Positions 1 through 8,970 of a stretch of DNA of 64,000 bases are shown in pieces. A model generated the notes under the pieces. The model did no database searches, was not told where the DNA came from, and saw only the letters and a list, made by a program, of their open reading frames with translations. The stretch's first letter is position 1, and every line of letters begins with the position of its first letter. The DNA comes from Pedobacter foliorum (lineage in GTDB: Bacteria; Bacteroidota; Bacteroidia; Sphingobacteriales; Sphingobacteriaceae). A program made the position numbers and the translations under genes. Location: the NCBI RefSeq assembly GCF_013266735.1, contig NZ_JABSNU010000001.1, forward strand, positions 62,001-126,000, written 5' to 3'.

Positions 1-158
1 TAAAACAACTTAATGAAAGTGAAAGAGCCATTATTGCCCTTTATCTTGATGATCTTAGTTATAGGCAAATTGCTGAAATAATTGGCATAAATGAGAACAA
101 CGTGGGGGTTAAACTCAATCGTATAAAAATAAAAATTCAAAAACTTTTAATCAGATAA
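1..158 (+). CDS. ECF-type RNA polymerase sigma factor, C-terminal fragment (region 4)
   Basis: The reading frame is open from the window edge (first full codon at base 3) and stops with TAA at 156-158, giving about 51 residues. They read as a sigma-70 region 4 helix-turn-helix: a helix with ESERAIIALYLDDLSY, then RQIAEIIGINENNVGVKLNR, then a basic tail. Region 4 recognises the -35/-33 promoter element. The start and region 2 lie upstream of the window. Only 2 bases separate its stop from the ATG of the next gene, so the two are almost certainly co-transcribed. The residue pattern is clear; which sigma subgroup it belongs to cannot be told from this fragment. Confidence 0.8.
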   Translation, partial: KQLNESERAIIALYLDDLSYRQIAEIIGINENNVGVKLNRIKIKIQKLLIR

Positions 159-160
159 AT

Positions 161-718
161 ATGGAACCTGATCAACTTAAATTAGCGTGGAATGCTATAC
201 AAATGCCTGTTAAAACGAATAAAGAATTGAGCTCAATGCTTATCGAAAGTAAACATCCGGTGCTTAAGGATATTAGAAAACAATTTACAATAGAGATAAT
301 TGGATGGTCGGTATTTTTGCTTTGTTATTATACAATGTTTGATGGCGATCAAAAGCCAATTGCAATTAATGTATTATTAGTAGTATCTATACTTTTTGCG
401 CTTATTCATAATATTCTGGGCTATAATTTTTCCAAATATCTTATTAGTGGTGATACAATTAAGCTGTCATTAGAAAGATACTTATCTAAAATTAAAGTTT
501 ATGCGGCAGTCTCCATCTCTTCCAGAGTTGTGCTTATTACTGGTTTTCTAGTCTTTTTTACATATAATATAAACTTTACAACAAGCAAATATGTTTTGTT
601 GGCTGGAGTTATCGTAGTATCCCTAGTGCAGTTGCGTTGGTTATTCCTTTTATGGTCAAAGCGGCTTAAAGTACTAGGCAATACAATTAAAGAGTTTAGT
701 TTGGAAAAAGACAATTAG
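161..718 (+). CDS. Membrane protein downstream of the sigma factor, possible anti-sigma partner
   Basis: This 185-aa protein has a soluble N-terminus of about 45 residues followed by four hydrophobic segments (about 47-62, 69-87, 118-136 and 143-165) and a short charged tail. Its ATG lies 2 bases after the sigma-factor stop. In Bacteroidota, short ECF sigma genes are often followed by a membrane protein of this size, so a role in holding or sensing for the sigma factor is reasonable. I see no zinc-binding HxxxCxxC anti-sigma motif, so the regulatory role is inference from position only. Confidence 0.65.
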   Translation: MEPDQLKLAWNAIQMPVKTNKELSSMLIESKHPVLKDIRKQFTIEIIGWSVFLLCYYTMFDGDQKPIAINVLLVVSILFALIHNILGYNFSKYLISGDTIKLSLERYLSKIKVYAAVSISSRVVLITGFLVFFTYNINFTTSKYVLLAGVIVVSLVQLRWLFLLWSKRLKVLGNTIKEFSLEKDN

Positions 719-750
719 TAACTCACATTTGATCTACTTAAATATATAGT

Positions 751-1116
751 ATGTACGTGTTTCTAGATTGGTTTTTTACAATATTACACTTAATAATTAT
801 TGGATTTAATCTATTAGGCTGGATTTGGAGAAAAACCAGAAAGCTTCATTTTGTTTGTGTGCTGCTAACCGCCGGTTCCTGGCTAATATTGGGCATTTGG
901 TTTGGACTTGGCTATTGTCCAATAACCGATTGGCAGTGGCAAATTAAAGAAAAACTTGGTGCAACCAATCTGCCTAACTCCTTTATAAAGTACTTCGTCG
1001 ATAAAGTAACTGGTGGAGATGTATCTTCTTCATTTGTTGATATTGTTACTGCTTCCTGTTTTATCTCGGCAGTATGCTTGTCAGTCTATTTAAATTTCAT
1101 TAAAAAGAAGCGATAG
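751..1116 (+). CDS. DUF2784-like small membrane protein
   Basis: This 121-aa protein has hydrophobic segments at about 5-25, 35-55 and 97-115. The central motif FGLGYCPITDWQWQIKEKLG is characteristic of DUF2784 proteins, whose function is unknown. It starts 32 bases after the preceding membrane protein on the same strand and could share its transcript. Family assignment rests on the motif and the size; no function can be stated. Confidence 0.65.
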   Translation: MYVFLDWFFTILHLIIIGFNLLGWIWRKTRKLHFVCVLLTAGSWLILGIWFGLGYCPITDWQWQIKEKLGATNLPNSFIKYFVDKVTGGDVSSSFVDIVTASCFISAVCLSVYLNFIKKKR

Positions 1117-1469
1117 CATCTTCTTTAAATAGGGAAAGGGGATAGTATCACTGTAATGCGTCTACATTGCGAGAGGATCAACTTCGTTGTGACTTCTATT
1201 CTACTTCATATCAACTTCTATACACTTTCAATAAAAATCGAAGTTAGAACGAAATTGGTAGGTATTTATATAGAAGTTCATACTCAGGAAACATAGTCTC
1301 AATATTGAAGCAATATAGAGACATAATGGGGTTTCCCTTATCTTATTTTAGCTTGCAAATGTAGGAGACCTGGTGAATAGATTTTACAGTGATAGATACT
1401 TAGAGAAAAATGAGTTCAAAAAAAAAGCATCCTTTTGAGGGGATGCTTTTTCTAATTTATAAAATGAGT
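1117..1469. other. Intergenic region with two inverted repeats, no gene seen
   Basis: This 353-base gap between convergent genes holds no convincing reading frame. It contains a 10-base inverted repeat (AACTTCTATA at 1213-1222 and TATAGAAGTT at 1269-1278) and a nearly perfect short hairpin (GTCTCAATATTG at 1296-1307, three-base loop, CAATATAGAGAC at 1311-1322, one mismatch). The cold-shock gene terminator sits at its right end. The first two may be transcript ends or remnants of a mobile element; neither resembles a known element. Confidence 0.4.
1418..1452 (-). terminator. Rho-independent terminator of the cold-shock gene
   Basis: Read on the minus strand, an A-rich stem containing GCATCC, a short loop and GGATGC is followed by a run of T. 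The arms on the plus strand are 1421-1432 and about 1439-1451. It lies about 20 bases past the stop of the cold-shock gene, the expected place and orientation. Confidence 0.75.
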
Positions 1470-1664
1470 TTATGAACTGATCTTAACATTAATTGCGTTT
1501 AAGCCTTTTTTACCTTGCTCAACGTCATAGCTAACTGAATCATTCTCACGAATGCTGTCAATTAGACCTGAAGTGTGTACAAAGATTTCACTATCACCAT
1601 TAGATGGTACGATAAATCCAAAACCTTTTGTCTCATTGAAAAACTTTACTGTTCCTTGTTGCAT
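1470..1664 (-). CDS. Cold-shock domain protein (CspA family)
   Basis: This 64-aa protein is a single cold-shock domain, an OB-fold that binds single-stranded RNA or DNA and melts RNA structures. RNP1 reads KGFGFI (residues 13-18) and RNP2 reads EIFVHTS (26-32), both with the aromatic residues that stack on bases. The length matches the family exactly. It has its own terminator directly downstream and an AT-rich leader upstream, so it looks monocistronic. Cold induction is typical of the family but not shown by the sequence. Confidence 0.93.
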   Translation of the reverse strand: MQQGTVKFFNETKGFGFIVPSNGDSEIFVHTSGLIDSIRENDSVSYDVEQGKKGLNAINVKISS

Positions 1665-1768
1665 TATATTGTAATTTAATTATTTCCAAATGTAAGTTTA
1701 ATTTATTGAAAAACAGCAATTTATTAAAAATATATTCATTTATTCTTCAATTCGCTCTTAAAGGAGGT

Positions 1769-1984
1769 CTATTTTGATCTTTTTGAAGTTATCAGAATAA
1801 CCACACCTGCAATCAAAACGATACCTCCGATATAAGGTGGCCAGTTTACACTTTTTTCCCTATCAGCTGAGATCTGAATAGGGCCGGCATCTATTACCTT
1901 TTCCTTTTTTGTATAGGTAAAACCTGTCCATATCAGCATTACAACACCAAGAATTATCATTACTAAAGCTACTGTCTTATTCAT
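1769..1984 (-). CDS. Small two-helix membrane protein
   Basis: This 71-aa protein has a hydrophobic helix at about 5-24, a charged loop with a DxGPIQI motif (33-39), and a second helix at about 50-66 ending in a basic tail. Similar small proteins with this loop are widespread in Bacteroidota and have no assigned function. The gene stands alone between the cold-shock gene and the DUF2071 gene. Confidence 0.7.
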   Translation of the reverse strand: MNKTVALVMIILGVVMLIWTGFTYTKKEKVIDAGPIQISADREKSVNWPPYIGGIVLIAGVVILITSKRSK

Positions 1985-2092
1985 GGCTATTTTTTTAGTT
2001 TACATTATCCAATCTGTATATAACATAATAGTAGCGGAAATGTTTGTTTCAAAGTATGGTTGCTACATCGTAATTTCTTAGTATTTTGCATA

Positions 2093-2806
2093 ATGAGTTT
2101 TTTAACAGCAGAGTGGCGAAAGTTGGCGATTGCTAATTATGCCATCGATAGGAATTTACTTATACCGTATTTGCCGGCAGGTACTGAGCTGGACTTATGG
2201 AACGACACCTGCTTTGTAAGCTTAATTGGATTTCTATTTAAAAACACAAAGCTTTTGGGCTTCAGTATCCCGTTTCATGCAAACTTCGAAGAAGTAAACC
2301 TTCGGTTTTACATCAGGTATAACGATAATGGAGTGATAAAGAGGGGTGTTGTGTTTATAAAAGAGATAGTACCAAAATTTGCCTTATCTATAGTCGCAAA
2401 CACCATTTATAATGAAAATTATGAAGCAATGCCGATGAGCCATTGCTTACTTGAAAATGATGATACCCGTAGTGTTCAATATAAATGGAGGTATAAGAAT
2501 AACTGGCAAAGTTTTAGTATTGAGGCTAATAAGTCGCTGTCAGAAATTCAAACAGGAACTGAAACCGAGTTTATTACAGAACATTATTGGGGTTATGCCC
2601 GATACAGCGCTGATAAAACCAATGAGTATGAGGTAAAACACCCAAGATGGGCACAATATAAGGTGCGGTCTTTTGATATTGATGTCGACTTTGGACTTGT
2701 TTATGGCTCTGAATTTGAATTTCTTAATCAACAACAACCAGCTTCAGTAATGCTGGTTGAGGGCTCTGAGATTTCGGTTGAAAGAAAAAACACGATTCGC
2801 TTTTAA
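2093..2806 (+). CDS. DUF2071 (YqjF-like) protein
   Basis: This 237-aa protein begins MSFLTAEWRKLAIANY, the standard N-terminus of the YqjF/DUF2071 family. The ATG at 2093 is preferred over an in-frame TTG at 2060, which would add eleven residues with no family equivalent. Motifs include the paired hydrophobic strands with CFVSLIGFLF and the later HYWGYARYS. The fold is thought to be acetoacetate-decarboxylase-like, but no enzymatic role is established. It ends 12 bases from the convergent secreted protein gene. Confidence 0.8.
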   Translation: MSFLTAEWRKLAIANYAIDRNLLIPYLPAGTELDLWNDTCFVSLIGFLFKNTKLLGFSIPFHANFEEVNLRFYIRYNDNGVIKRGVVFIKEIVPKFALSIVANTIYNENYEAMPMSHCLLENDDTRSVQYKWRYKNNWQSFSIEANKSLSEIQTGTETEFITEHYWGYARYSADKTNEYEVKHPRWAQYKVRSFDIDVDFGLVYGSEFEFLNQQQPASVMLVEGSEISVERKNTIRF

Positions 2807-2817
2807 GTGCTTGTTAA

Positions 2818-3879
2818 CTATTGTACCTCTGGGTTATATTCCAGGGGAAGCTGATCTGCTATCCTTTTGCGACCCCAATATCCCTGAATCAGTAGGTTTT
2901 GGTATCCGGCATAGCTACCTTTACTATCAATTTGAGCATCAAGTTGCAAAACAGAACCTGTTTCGTCCATTTCAATGATTTCCCAGTTTATATTTGAAAG
3001 TTTAAGCGATGAAACCTTCTTTTTGTCATAGAGGGTATAAAGTCGCTCTCTGTATTTAAATGTGATAAAATTACTGTCTACTCGTTGAATAAGTTGTTCA
3101 GTGTATACTGGATTTGGATTGATCATTAAAGGGAAACCAGGGTTTTTGATAACATGAGTAAGGAAACCTTCCTCCTGAGTTCTGTTTTTATAAAGTGCCC
3201 TTAAATAATGCATAAGCGATCCTTCATATGCCATTTTTCTATTTGCCTTCCAAATCTCTTGTTCTTCGTTTGTCCCATTAATGTCTTCAAAAATAGATTC
3301 TCCGTCATAGATGGTTGCGTCTACTTTTTTATTGTATTGAAATTTCCTTAGTAAATACTTAATGCGATATCCAAGTTTTCGGTTTTCTACAATGAGAAAA
3401 TCCGAAGAATTTGCTTTTAAAACATCTTTTTCTGTGGAGAAATCAATGATGTCTGTATTTAATATCTTGCATTCTTTCGCATTTTTAGATTCCCCCATGA
3501 AATATTTAGTGAATGTCTTTAGAAAGTTCTTTCGCTGATTGTTATCACCAATAATCACTTCGTCTAAAATGATTTGCTTTTCTGCTAATGTAAGATTGAG
3601 TACGACGGATTTCTCTAAAACAACCGCATTTTGTTTAATTGAGCCATAACCCAGCATGCTTACTACAACTTGATAAGTCCCAGGACCAAGGCCTGAGAAT
3701 TTAAATTCTCCTTTGGTATCTGTTTTGGTTGATTTTTGAGATCCATCTATGAATATTGTTGCTGCCTCAATTTGCTCAGATTTAGCATTGGTGACAGTTC
3801 CTGTTATGGTAAAAGTTTCCTGGGCATTTACATTAATGTAAAACAGGATGAATTGTATCAAAATAATTGATTTTTTCAT
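2818..3879 (-). CDS. Secreted protein with N-terminal carboxypeptidase-like regulatory domain
   Basis: This 353-aa protein has a Sec signal peptide (residues 1-19, ending NVNAQ). Residues 24-95 form a CarboxypepD_reg-like beta-sandwich (ITGTVTNAKSEQIEAATIFI, then KGEFKFSGLGPGTYQVVVS). The remaining 250 residues resemble the unknown C-terminal half of many Bacteroidota envelope proteins that share this domain. It is not a TonB receptor: there is no plug domain and it is too short. The likely location is the periplasm or outer membrane. Function is unknown. Confidence 0.75.
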   Translation of the reverse strand: MKKSIILIQFILFYINVNAQETFTITGTVTNAKSEQIEAATIFIDGSQKSTKTDTKGEFKFSGLGPGTYQVVVSMLGYGSIKQNAVVLEKSVVLNLTLAEKQIILDEVIIGDNNQRKNFLKTFTKYFMGESKNAKECKILNTDIIDFSTEKDVLKANSSDFLIVENRKLGYRIKYLLRKFQYNKKVDATIYDGESIFEDINGTNEEQEIWKANRKMAYEGSLMHYLRALYKNRTQEEGFLTHVIKNPGFPLMINPNPVYTEQLIQRVDSNFITFKYRERLYTLYDKKKVSSLKLSNINWEIIEMDETGSVLQLDAQIDSKGSYAGYQNLLIQGYWGRKRIADQLPLEYNPEVQ

Positions 3880-3924
3880 GGAGAGCGTAGTTAATTTGTA
3901 TGTTGTTTAAAATTATTGTTAAAT

Positions 3925-4347
3925 CTAACAACTTTGATTTAAATTTTTGGATTGGTTTATCGATGCCACTATCATTTCTTTAAGCAGTTCAATATTTATA
4001 TCACTTAGTTTATTTACATAAATACATGCTTTAGTAGTCTTGTGCTTGCCTAGCTTTTCAAGCAATTTATCTCTCCCATCAAAGGTTGAACTTAAATATA
4101 TAGAAATGGCATTTTTTCTGGGAGAGAAAGCAGCTAAAGGAGCATCACCTTCGCGACCGCTATCATACTTGTAGTGATAGGTGCCAAAACCAATAATGCT
4201 AGGTCCCCACATTTTTGGTTCAAAGCCCGTTTGCTCTTTAAAAATCTCAGTAATTTTGAAACTGTCATCTCTTTTGGTTTCATTTTCTATCAGATTAATG
4301 AAATCAACAACGTTGCCGGTTGTTTCTACAGTTTTATTTTTTGCCAC
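3925..4347 (-). CDS. DUF1801 (YdhG-like) protein
   Basis: This 140-aa cytoplasmic protein carries the DUF1801 pattern: an N-terminal helix, the central MWGPSIIGFGTYHYKYDSGR, a segment with FSPRKNAISIYL, and a C-terminal helical region. The fold is related to frataxin-like YdhG/YjbR proteins; no biochemical function is established. A second, more divergent DUF1801 gene lies 1.3 kb to the right (5678-6049). Confidence 0.8.
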   Translation of the reverse strand: MAKNKTVETTGNVVDFINLIENETKRDDSFKITEIFKEQTGFEPKMWGPSIIGFGTYHYKYDSGREGDAPLAAFSPRKNAISIYLSSTFDGRDKLLEKLGKHKTTKACIYVNKLSDINIELLKEMIVASINQSKNLNQSC

Positions 4348-4368
4348 AGTATAGGGAAGTTAGTCTAA

Positions 4369-5037
4369 TTACTCTTTTACAGCTCTTATGATTACAATAT
4401 CACGTTCTATTGTTTCGCCAATATTACTTTTAACAGTTTCAGTTTCCTCACTTACCTCAGCAATCATAAATCCTGCATTAGTTAATAGGGCCGAAACGGT
4501 ATGTTTGTCATATAATTGGAACTTCCATTTAGTAAAGGGAAGTTTTTCCATGAATTTCTTGTCACCAAAAGTAACACAAAAACTCCCACCGGGTTTCAAT
4601 ACTCTGTATATCTCTTTGGCGTAGGCCTCAGGTTTTTCCCAAAAATAGATGGTGTTTACAGTAAAAATCTTATCAAATGAGGCCTGAGGAAAATCAATAT
4701 CATTACCATTGGACAATTCAAAAGCCACGATATTCTTTTTAACAAGGTCCTTGTTTATTTTGGTTGCCTCAGTATTCATTGTTTCTGATATGTCGATGCC
4801 AAAATAATGAAGTCCTGTTGCAATGGCTATCAAATCCTTTACATGACTTCCATTCCCATGGCCAATTTCCAAAACATGATCATCTTTAATGAGGTTTAAT
4901 TGCTGTATGGTGCGTGCAATCATGTTTTGGTTTGAAATTGCCATTCTCTCACCGGTTTTCTTCCCGTCTTCTCCCTTAGGCGAACTCAACTGGTTTGCCA
5001 TTTCCTTTAAATCATTGTCATTCCAGGTTGTGCTCAT
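4369..5037 (-). CDS. Class I SAM-dependent methyltransferase
   Basis: This 222-aa protein is a Rossmann-fold methyltransferase. Motif I is VLEIGHGNGSH, an acidic motif II follows (YFGIDIS), and the post-motif segment FDKIFTVNTIYFW with RVLKPGGSFCV is typical of the Methyltransf_11/UbiE-like group. The ATG at 5037 (MSTTWNDNDLKE) is preferred over an in-frame start at 5115 that adds 26 low-complexity residues. The substrate cannot be deduced. It sits 21 bases upstream of the DUF1801 gene and may share its transcript. Confidence 0.85.
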   Translation of the reverse strand: MSTTWNDNDLKEMANQLSSPKGEDGKKTGERMAISNQNMIARTIQQLNLIKDDHVLEIGHGNGSHVKDLIAIATGLHYFGIDISETMNTEATKINKDLVKKNIVAFELSNGNDIDFPQASFDKIFTVNTIYFWEKPEAYAKEIYRVLKPGGSFCVTFGDKKFMEKLPFTKWKFQLYDKHTVSALLTNAGFMIAEVSEETETVKSNIGETIERDIVIIRAVKE

Positions 5038-5202
5038 TAAAGTATGGTTATTGTGTAAAGTTTTGTAAATGAAATTACTATAGCTAAAAGTAATGATATA
5101 AGGGCAGGATGTCAAGAGGGCTAAGTAACAAAGTGATGCTATAGGCCAGAAAGCTTAAAGTTTACAAGAGTTATCATTAAATTGGCCAAATAATTTAAAC
5201 AC

Positions 5203-5670
5203 ATGAAGAATCTACTTTTCAAAACAATTGCTATACTGTCTTTTTTGATAGCTAACGCAAATTTTTCTAAGGGACAACAAATTCCGTCGGCTCAATTGCA
5301 AAGCAATCCATGGACTAAAGCTCAACTTATGGAACCCTCTGTTTTAGCCAATATGATTGAGAAAGGGCAGAAAATACGTATTTACAATATTGGTGTAGTT
5401 GAGGATATTAAAGGAGCCACGCATCTAGGTGCTGCAAGCGAAAAGCTGAATGTAGAAAAGCTGAGTAAAGTATTAAAGGGGCTTCCAAAAAATGAAGTAA
5501 TTGTAGTCTATTGCGGTTGCTGCCCAATGGATAAATGCCCTAACATCAGACCTGCCTTTCAGGTCTTAAAGGATCAAAAATTTACAAAAGCTTATTTACT
5601 TAATTTAACGGTTAATTTGAAAACAGAATGGATTAGCAAGGGGTATCCGTTAGCTACATCTGTTAAATAG
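5203..5670 (+). CDS. Secreted rhodanese-like protein
   Basis: This 155-aa protein has a Sec signal peptide (about 1-24, ending SKGQQ) and a single rhodanese-like domain. The active-site loop reads VVYCGCCPMDKCPN; Cys104 is the likely persulfide carrier, but the loop has four cysteines, more than a plain rhodanese. That could suit metal or sulfur handling in the periplasm. A small start-to-stop gap (7 bases) separates it from the convergent DUF1801 gene. Substrate unknown. Confidence 0.75.
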   Translation: MKNLLFKTIAILSFLIANANFSKGQQIPSAQLQSNPWTKAQLMEPSVLANMIEKGQKIRIYNIGVVEDIKGATHLGAASEKLNVEKLSKVLKGLPKNEVIVVYCGCCPMDKCPNIRPAFQVLKDQKFTKAYLLNLTVNLKTEWISKGYPLATSVK

Positions 5671-5677
5671 GCCTTAA

Positions 5678-6049
5678 TTATTTTTGTTTCTTTAATAAAG
5701 CTTTTTTAAGATTTTCCGCTGCCCTGAACTGAGTTATTTTAGTAATTAGGTCTAGGGGTAGCGGCTTGCTATGAGGAAACTTTATTGTTCCCTTAGATAA
5801 TTCGTAATCAGCTAACTGGTCTTTAAATTCTGTGATGCCGCCAGGACCGGGGTAAAAGCCAATGTGGTTTTTAAATCCGCCAAAGTGTACCAGATTTCCT
5901 TTTAAAAATAAAGTAGGGATACCATATCCAATCTTTTCTTCTGCTTCTGGAGCCGCTTTATTTACTGTTTTTCTAAATTCTTGAAGTTTAACTTGAACCT
6001 CTTCAGGGAATGCAGAAATGTATTCATCAATAACCGTATTGTTTTTCAT
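5678..6049 (-). CDS. DUF1801 protein
   Basis: This 123-aa protein matches the short DUF1801 form: IDEYISAFPEEVQVKLQEFR, a central EEKIGYGIPTLFLKGNLVHF, then HIGFYPGPGGITEF and a C-terminal SKGTIKFPHSKPLP. These motifs are the family hallmarks. It is a paralogue of the DUF1801 protein at 3925-4347 but from a different subgroup (iron-chaperone-like YdhG). No function is proven for this branch. Confidence 0.85.
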   Translation of the reverse strand: MKNNTVIDEYISAFPEEVQVKLQEFRKTVNKAAPEAEEKIGYGIPTLFLKGNLVHFGGFKNHIGFYPGPGGITEFKDQLADYELSKGTIKFPHSKPLPLDLITKITQFRAAENLKKALLKKQK

Positions 6050-6164
6050 TTCAATAAATTAAATGGTTAAAACACATTGTGTTAAAATCTGGTTAAATGT
6101 CTGTAATCAAAAATACAAATAAAAATTTGTGCCTTTATATTTGTTATCTTAGGGTATAAAATGA

Positions 6165-7538
6165 ATGCAAATGTTTCAGAAAAGAATTGTCGCCTCTACG
6201 CTGTTTTTATGCTTTGTTACGTTGTTTACTTATGCTCAAACAGCAATAATACCATCAGTTACAACACCTCAAAATGCGTTATCTCGCTATTTGAATAACG
6301 GAGACAATACGTATAAATGGGAGATAAAGGATTCTTATAGTCTTGAGGATGTTACTGTTTACAGCATTCTGCTTACTTCGCAAAAATGGAGAGAATACAC
6401 CTGGACTCACCAATTGAGTATAATTGTGCCTAAAGAAAATAAGCATGATGGCGCTTTGTTATTTATTACAGGTGGAAGCATCAATAAAGAGGGATTGCCA
6501 AATTGGAGTGACAAAGGAGATGGTTTGGTGAGAAGTTTTAGTGCTATAGCCAAAGAAAATAGCGCTGTTGTTGCTGTACTTAAGCAAACTCCTAACCAAC
6601 CTCTTTATGGTGATTTGACGGAGGACGCTTTGATATCTTATACGCTTCATAATTACAAGAAAGATGGCGATTACAGTTGGCCATTATTGTTTCCTATGGT
6701 TAAATCGGCAAAGAGTGCAATGGATGCTGTTCAGGATTTTTCAAAGCAAAAATTGCGTCATAGTATTAATCGGTTTGTTGTGTCGGGTGCATCTAAACGT
6801 GGTTGGACAACATGGCTTACCGGTGCGGTAGATAAGCGGGTAACAGCCATAGCACCAATGGTTATTGATATGTTAAACATGCCTGTGAGCATGAATTATC
6901 AGATCAAAGTTTGGAAGGATTACAGTATTCAAATTGAAGATTATGTTAAACTGGGTCTTGTGCAGGATTTGGGAACTAGTGGTAGCAATGATTTGACTAC
7001 TATGATTGATCCGTATGCCTATCGAAAAGCATTGACAATGCCTAAAATGATAGTAATGGGAACAAATGATGAGTATTGGCCAATTGATAATATCAAGAAT
7101 TATTACGACAGTATTCCCGGACAAAATCTAATTCACTACATACCAAATGTGGGACATAGCCTTGGTGACGGAAAAGAAGCCATGACAACTTTAAGTTCAT
7201 TTTTTGGCCTTACCATGTCTAAATCTTCTTATCCTGTATGTATTTGGAAATCTTCTCAAACAGATAAAGGAGTGAAGGTTAATATTAAAACAACCGCTGA
7301 CAAACTCATTGATGTCACGTTGTGGCACGCTGATTCTCCCGATTTGGATTTTAGAAATGACAAGTGGGAATCACAGAAATTAGATGTTAAGCCTAAATCG
7401 GAAATTAGTGCCCTTGAACTCTATCCAGCTTCAGGCTATCGGGCTTTTTATATCAATTTAAAGTATAAAGACTCAAAAGGTGGCGAATATATGGAAAGTA
7501 CAAGGGTGTTTATGACAGATGATAAAAAGCTATTATAG
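6165..7538 (+). CDS. Secreted PhoPQ-activated pathogenicity-related (PqaA-type) hydrolase
   Basis: This 457-aa protein has a signal peptide (about 1-25, ending TYAQT) and an alpha/beta-hydrolase fold of the PqaA family (PF10142). The nucleophile elbow is VSGASKRG, with Ser210 the likely catalytic serine; an acid (in MGTNDEYW) and a histidine (in PNVGHSLGD) follow in the right order. The C-terminal 110 residues form the beta-rich domain seen in this family. Starts at 6165 and 6171 are both possible. Its end overlaps the convergent response-regulator gene by 6 bases. Substrate unknown. Confidence 0.8.
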   Translation: MQMFQKRIVASTLFLCFVTLFTYAQTAIIPSVTTPQNALSRYLNNGDNTYKWEIKDSYSLEDVTVYSILLTSQKWREYTWTHQLSIIVPKENKHDGALLFITGGSINKEGLPNWSDKGDGLVRSFSAIAKENSAVVAVLKQTPNQPLYGDLTEDALISYTLHNYKKDGDYSWPLLFPMVKSAKSAMDAVQDFSKQKLRHSINRFVVSGASKRGWTTWLTGAVDKRVTAIAPMVIDMLNMPVSMNYQIKVWKDYSIQIEDYVKLGLVQDLGTSGSNDLTTMIDPYAYRKALTMPKMIVMGTNDEYWPIDNIKNYYDSIPGQNLIHYIPNVGHSLGDGKEAMTTLSSFFGLTMSKSSYPVCIWKSSQTDKGVKVNIKTTADKLIDVTLWHADSPDLDFRNDKWESQKLDVKPKSEISALELYPASGYRAFYINLKYKDSKGGEYMESTRVFMTDDKKLL

Positions 7539-8168
7539 CTCTATCAATTTGTTTTTAATGGCATACAATACTAAGCCAACGCGGTTTTTTACATTTAGTT
7601 TAACAAATAAGGTGTCGCGGTAGCCGTCCACTGTTCGGGAGCTTACACACATTTTATCGGCGATTTCTTTATAAGTTAGTTCTGAGCTTGCCAATTTTAA
7701 AAAATCCTTTTCTCTGTTGTTTAGTTTTATATTTTCAGCAGGTTTATTGAAACTTTCGGCCATATATCGAGCTGCAAAAGGAGGGAAGTACACATTGTCG
7801 TTTGTAACAGCATCTAGTGCAGTTTTAAATTCCAATGGATCGGAATCTTTAAGCAAATATCCTTTTATGCCTGTTTTTATCATTGAAATGACGGTTTCTG
7901 CATCGCCATCCATCGAGAGAACAATGATGTATATGTCAGGGTGATTTTTTCTAATCCATTCTGATGTTTGCTGACCGCTTAAGGTTGGCATGTTTAAATC
8001 AAGCAGTACAATTTTTGGTTTGAATTTTTGACTTACTTTATTGCAGAATTCTTCGCCGCTTCCGGCCTCAAATAGAACTTCATAATCTGAAAAGGTACTA
8101 ATTAACGAAGCAATTCCCTGTCTAAAAAGACGGTGGTCATCAACAAGAGCAATCGATGTTTTACTCAT
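7533..8168 (-). CDS. NarL/FixJ-type response regulator
   Basis: This 211-aa protein has an N-terminal receiver domain (Asp10/Asp11 acidic pair, phospho-acceptor Asp57 in VLLDLNMP, conserved Lys in GYLLKDSD) and a C-terminal LuxR-type HTH (about 145-205, with LTYKEIADKMCVSSRTVDGY). It binds DNA when phosphorylated. It overlaps the upstream histidine kinase gene by 8 bases, a clear cognate pair. The two are the last genes of a four-gene minus-strand operon. Confidence 0.93.
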   Translation of the reverse strand: MSKTSIALVDDHRLFRQGIASLISTFSDYEVLFEAGSGEEFCNKVSQKFKPKIVLLDLNMPTLSGQQTSEWIRKNHPDIYIIVLSMDGDAETVISMIKTGIKGYLLKDSDPLEFKTALDAVTNDNVYFPPFAARYMAESFNKPAENIKLNNREKDFLKLASSELTYKEIADKMCVSSRTVDGYRDTLFVKLNVKNRVGLVLYAIKNKLIEL

Positions 8169-8970
8169 CAGAGGTAATGTTTTCTTGAATGTGTTTTAAT
8201 GTTATACTGGTTAAACAACCTGAGCCTATAGTGCTATTTACAGCAACTTCAGCATTAATTAGTGCTGCTCTTTGCTTGATATTCTCTAGCCCCTGACCTT
8301 TGGATTTTGTTAATTCAACAGTATTAAATCCCTTTCCTTTATCTTCCAGTGTTAAAGTAAATAAATTTAAGGAATATGTCAAGTCGATAGTTAAGGTTTC
8401 TGATTCAGCGTGCTTTAAAGTATTGTTCACTATTTCCTGAAAAATTCTATACAGAATCATCTCGGTTTGTACATTAAACTTAAAGGGCGCGCCATTTAAA
8501 TCAACATGAGCACAGATAATACCACTTCTGTTTAATCGCTCTACCTCGTCCTTTATGGCTTGGTAAAGTCCTTCTTTTTTTATTCTGTCGAGGCTTAAAC
8601 TTTTTGATAGATCTCTTAAGTCGTTAATTACAGTACCTATAAGTTGAACACTCTCATTAATCTTTTCTTGCTGATCTCCATTATTCATTTTGGTAGCAGT
8701 GCCAAGGGAAAGCTTAACAAATGATAGCACCTGGCCTATATTGTCGTGGATTTCGCGACTAATATTGGTTAATGTTTGTTCTTGGATTTCTAATTTAGTT
8801 TGTAGTATTAGTTTTTCATAGGTGCGCGTTAACTCTTCCTTTTTTTTATTAAGAATACGTTTTTTGCGTACAAAGACAAGAAAAAAAAGCAAAGTAAACA
8901 CAGCAAGTACCACTGCGCCAACACTCGCTATAATTATCGCAACTACGATGTCGTCATTGGCTTTCTCCAT
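8161..8970 (-). CDS. Sensor histidine kinase (HisKA_3 type) with one membrane helix
   Basis: This 269-aa protein has one N-terminal transmembrane helix (about 10-35), a short coiled linker, a HisKA_3 dimerisation domain with the phospho-acceptor His in REIHDNIGQ (His75 from this start), and a HATPase domain with an N-box (EIVNNTLKHA), G1 (LEDKGKGFN) and G2 (GQGLENI). It lacks a sizeable periplasmic sensor domain, so sensing may depend on the membrane protein encoded just upstream. The ATG at 8970 gives a 28-base overlap with that gene; 8994 is an alternative. Confidence 0.88.
   Translation of the reverse strand: MEKANDDIVVAIIIASVGAVVLAVFTLLFFLVFVRKKRILNKKKEELTRTYEKLILQTKLEIQEQTLTNISREIHDNIGQVLSFVKLSLGTATKMNNGDQQEKINESVQLIGTVINDLRDLSKSLSLDRIKKEGLYQAIKDEVERLNRSGIICAHVDLNGAPFKFNVQTEMILYRIFQEIVNNTLKHAESETLTIDLTYSLNLFTLTLEDKGKGFNTVELTKSKGQGLENIKQRAALINAEVAVNSTIGSGCLTSITLKHIQENITSDE

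Noticed and set aside
2757..2978. A 73-codon plus-strand frame at the end of the DUF2071 gene
   Set aside because: It overlaps DUF2071 and is antisense to the secreted protein gene; no family pattern.
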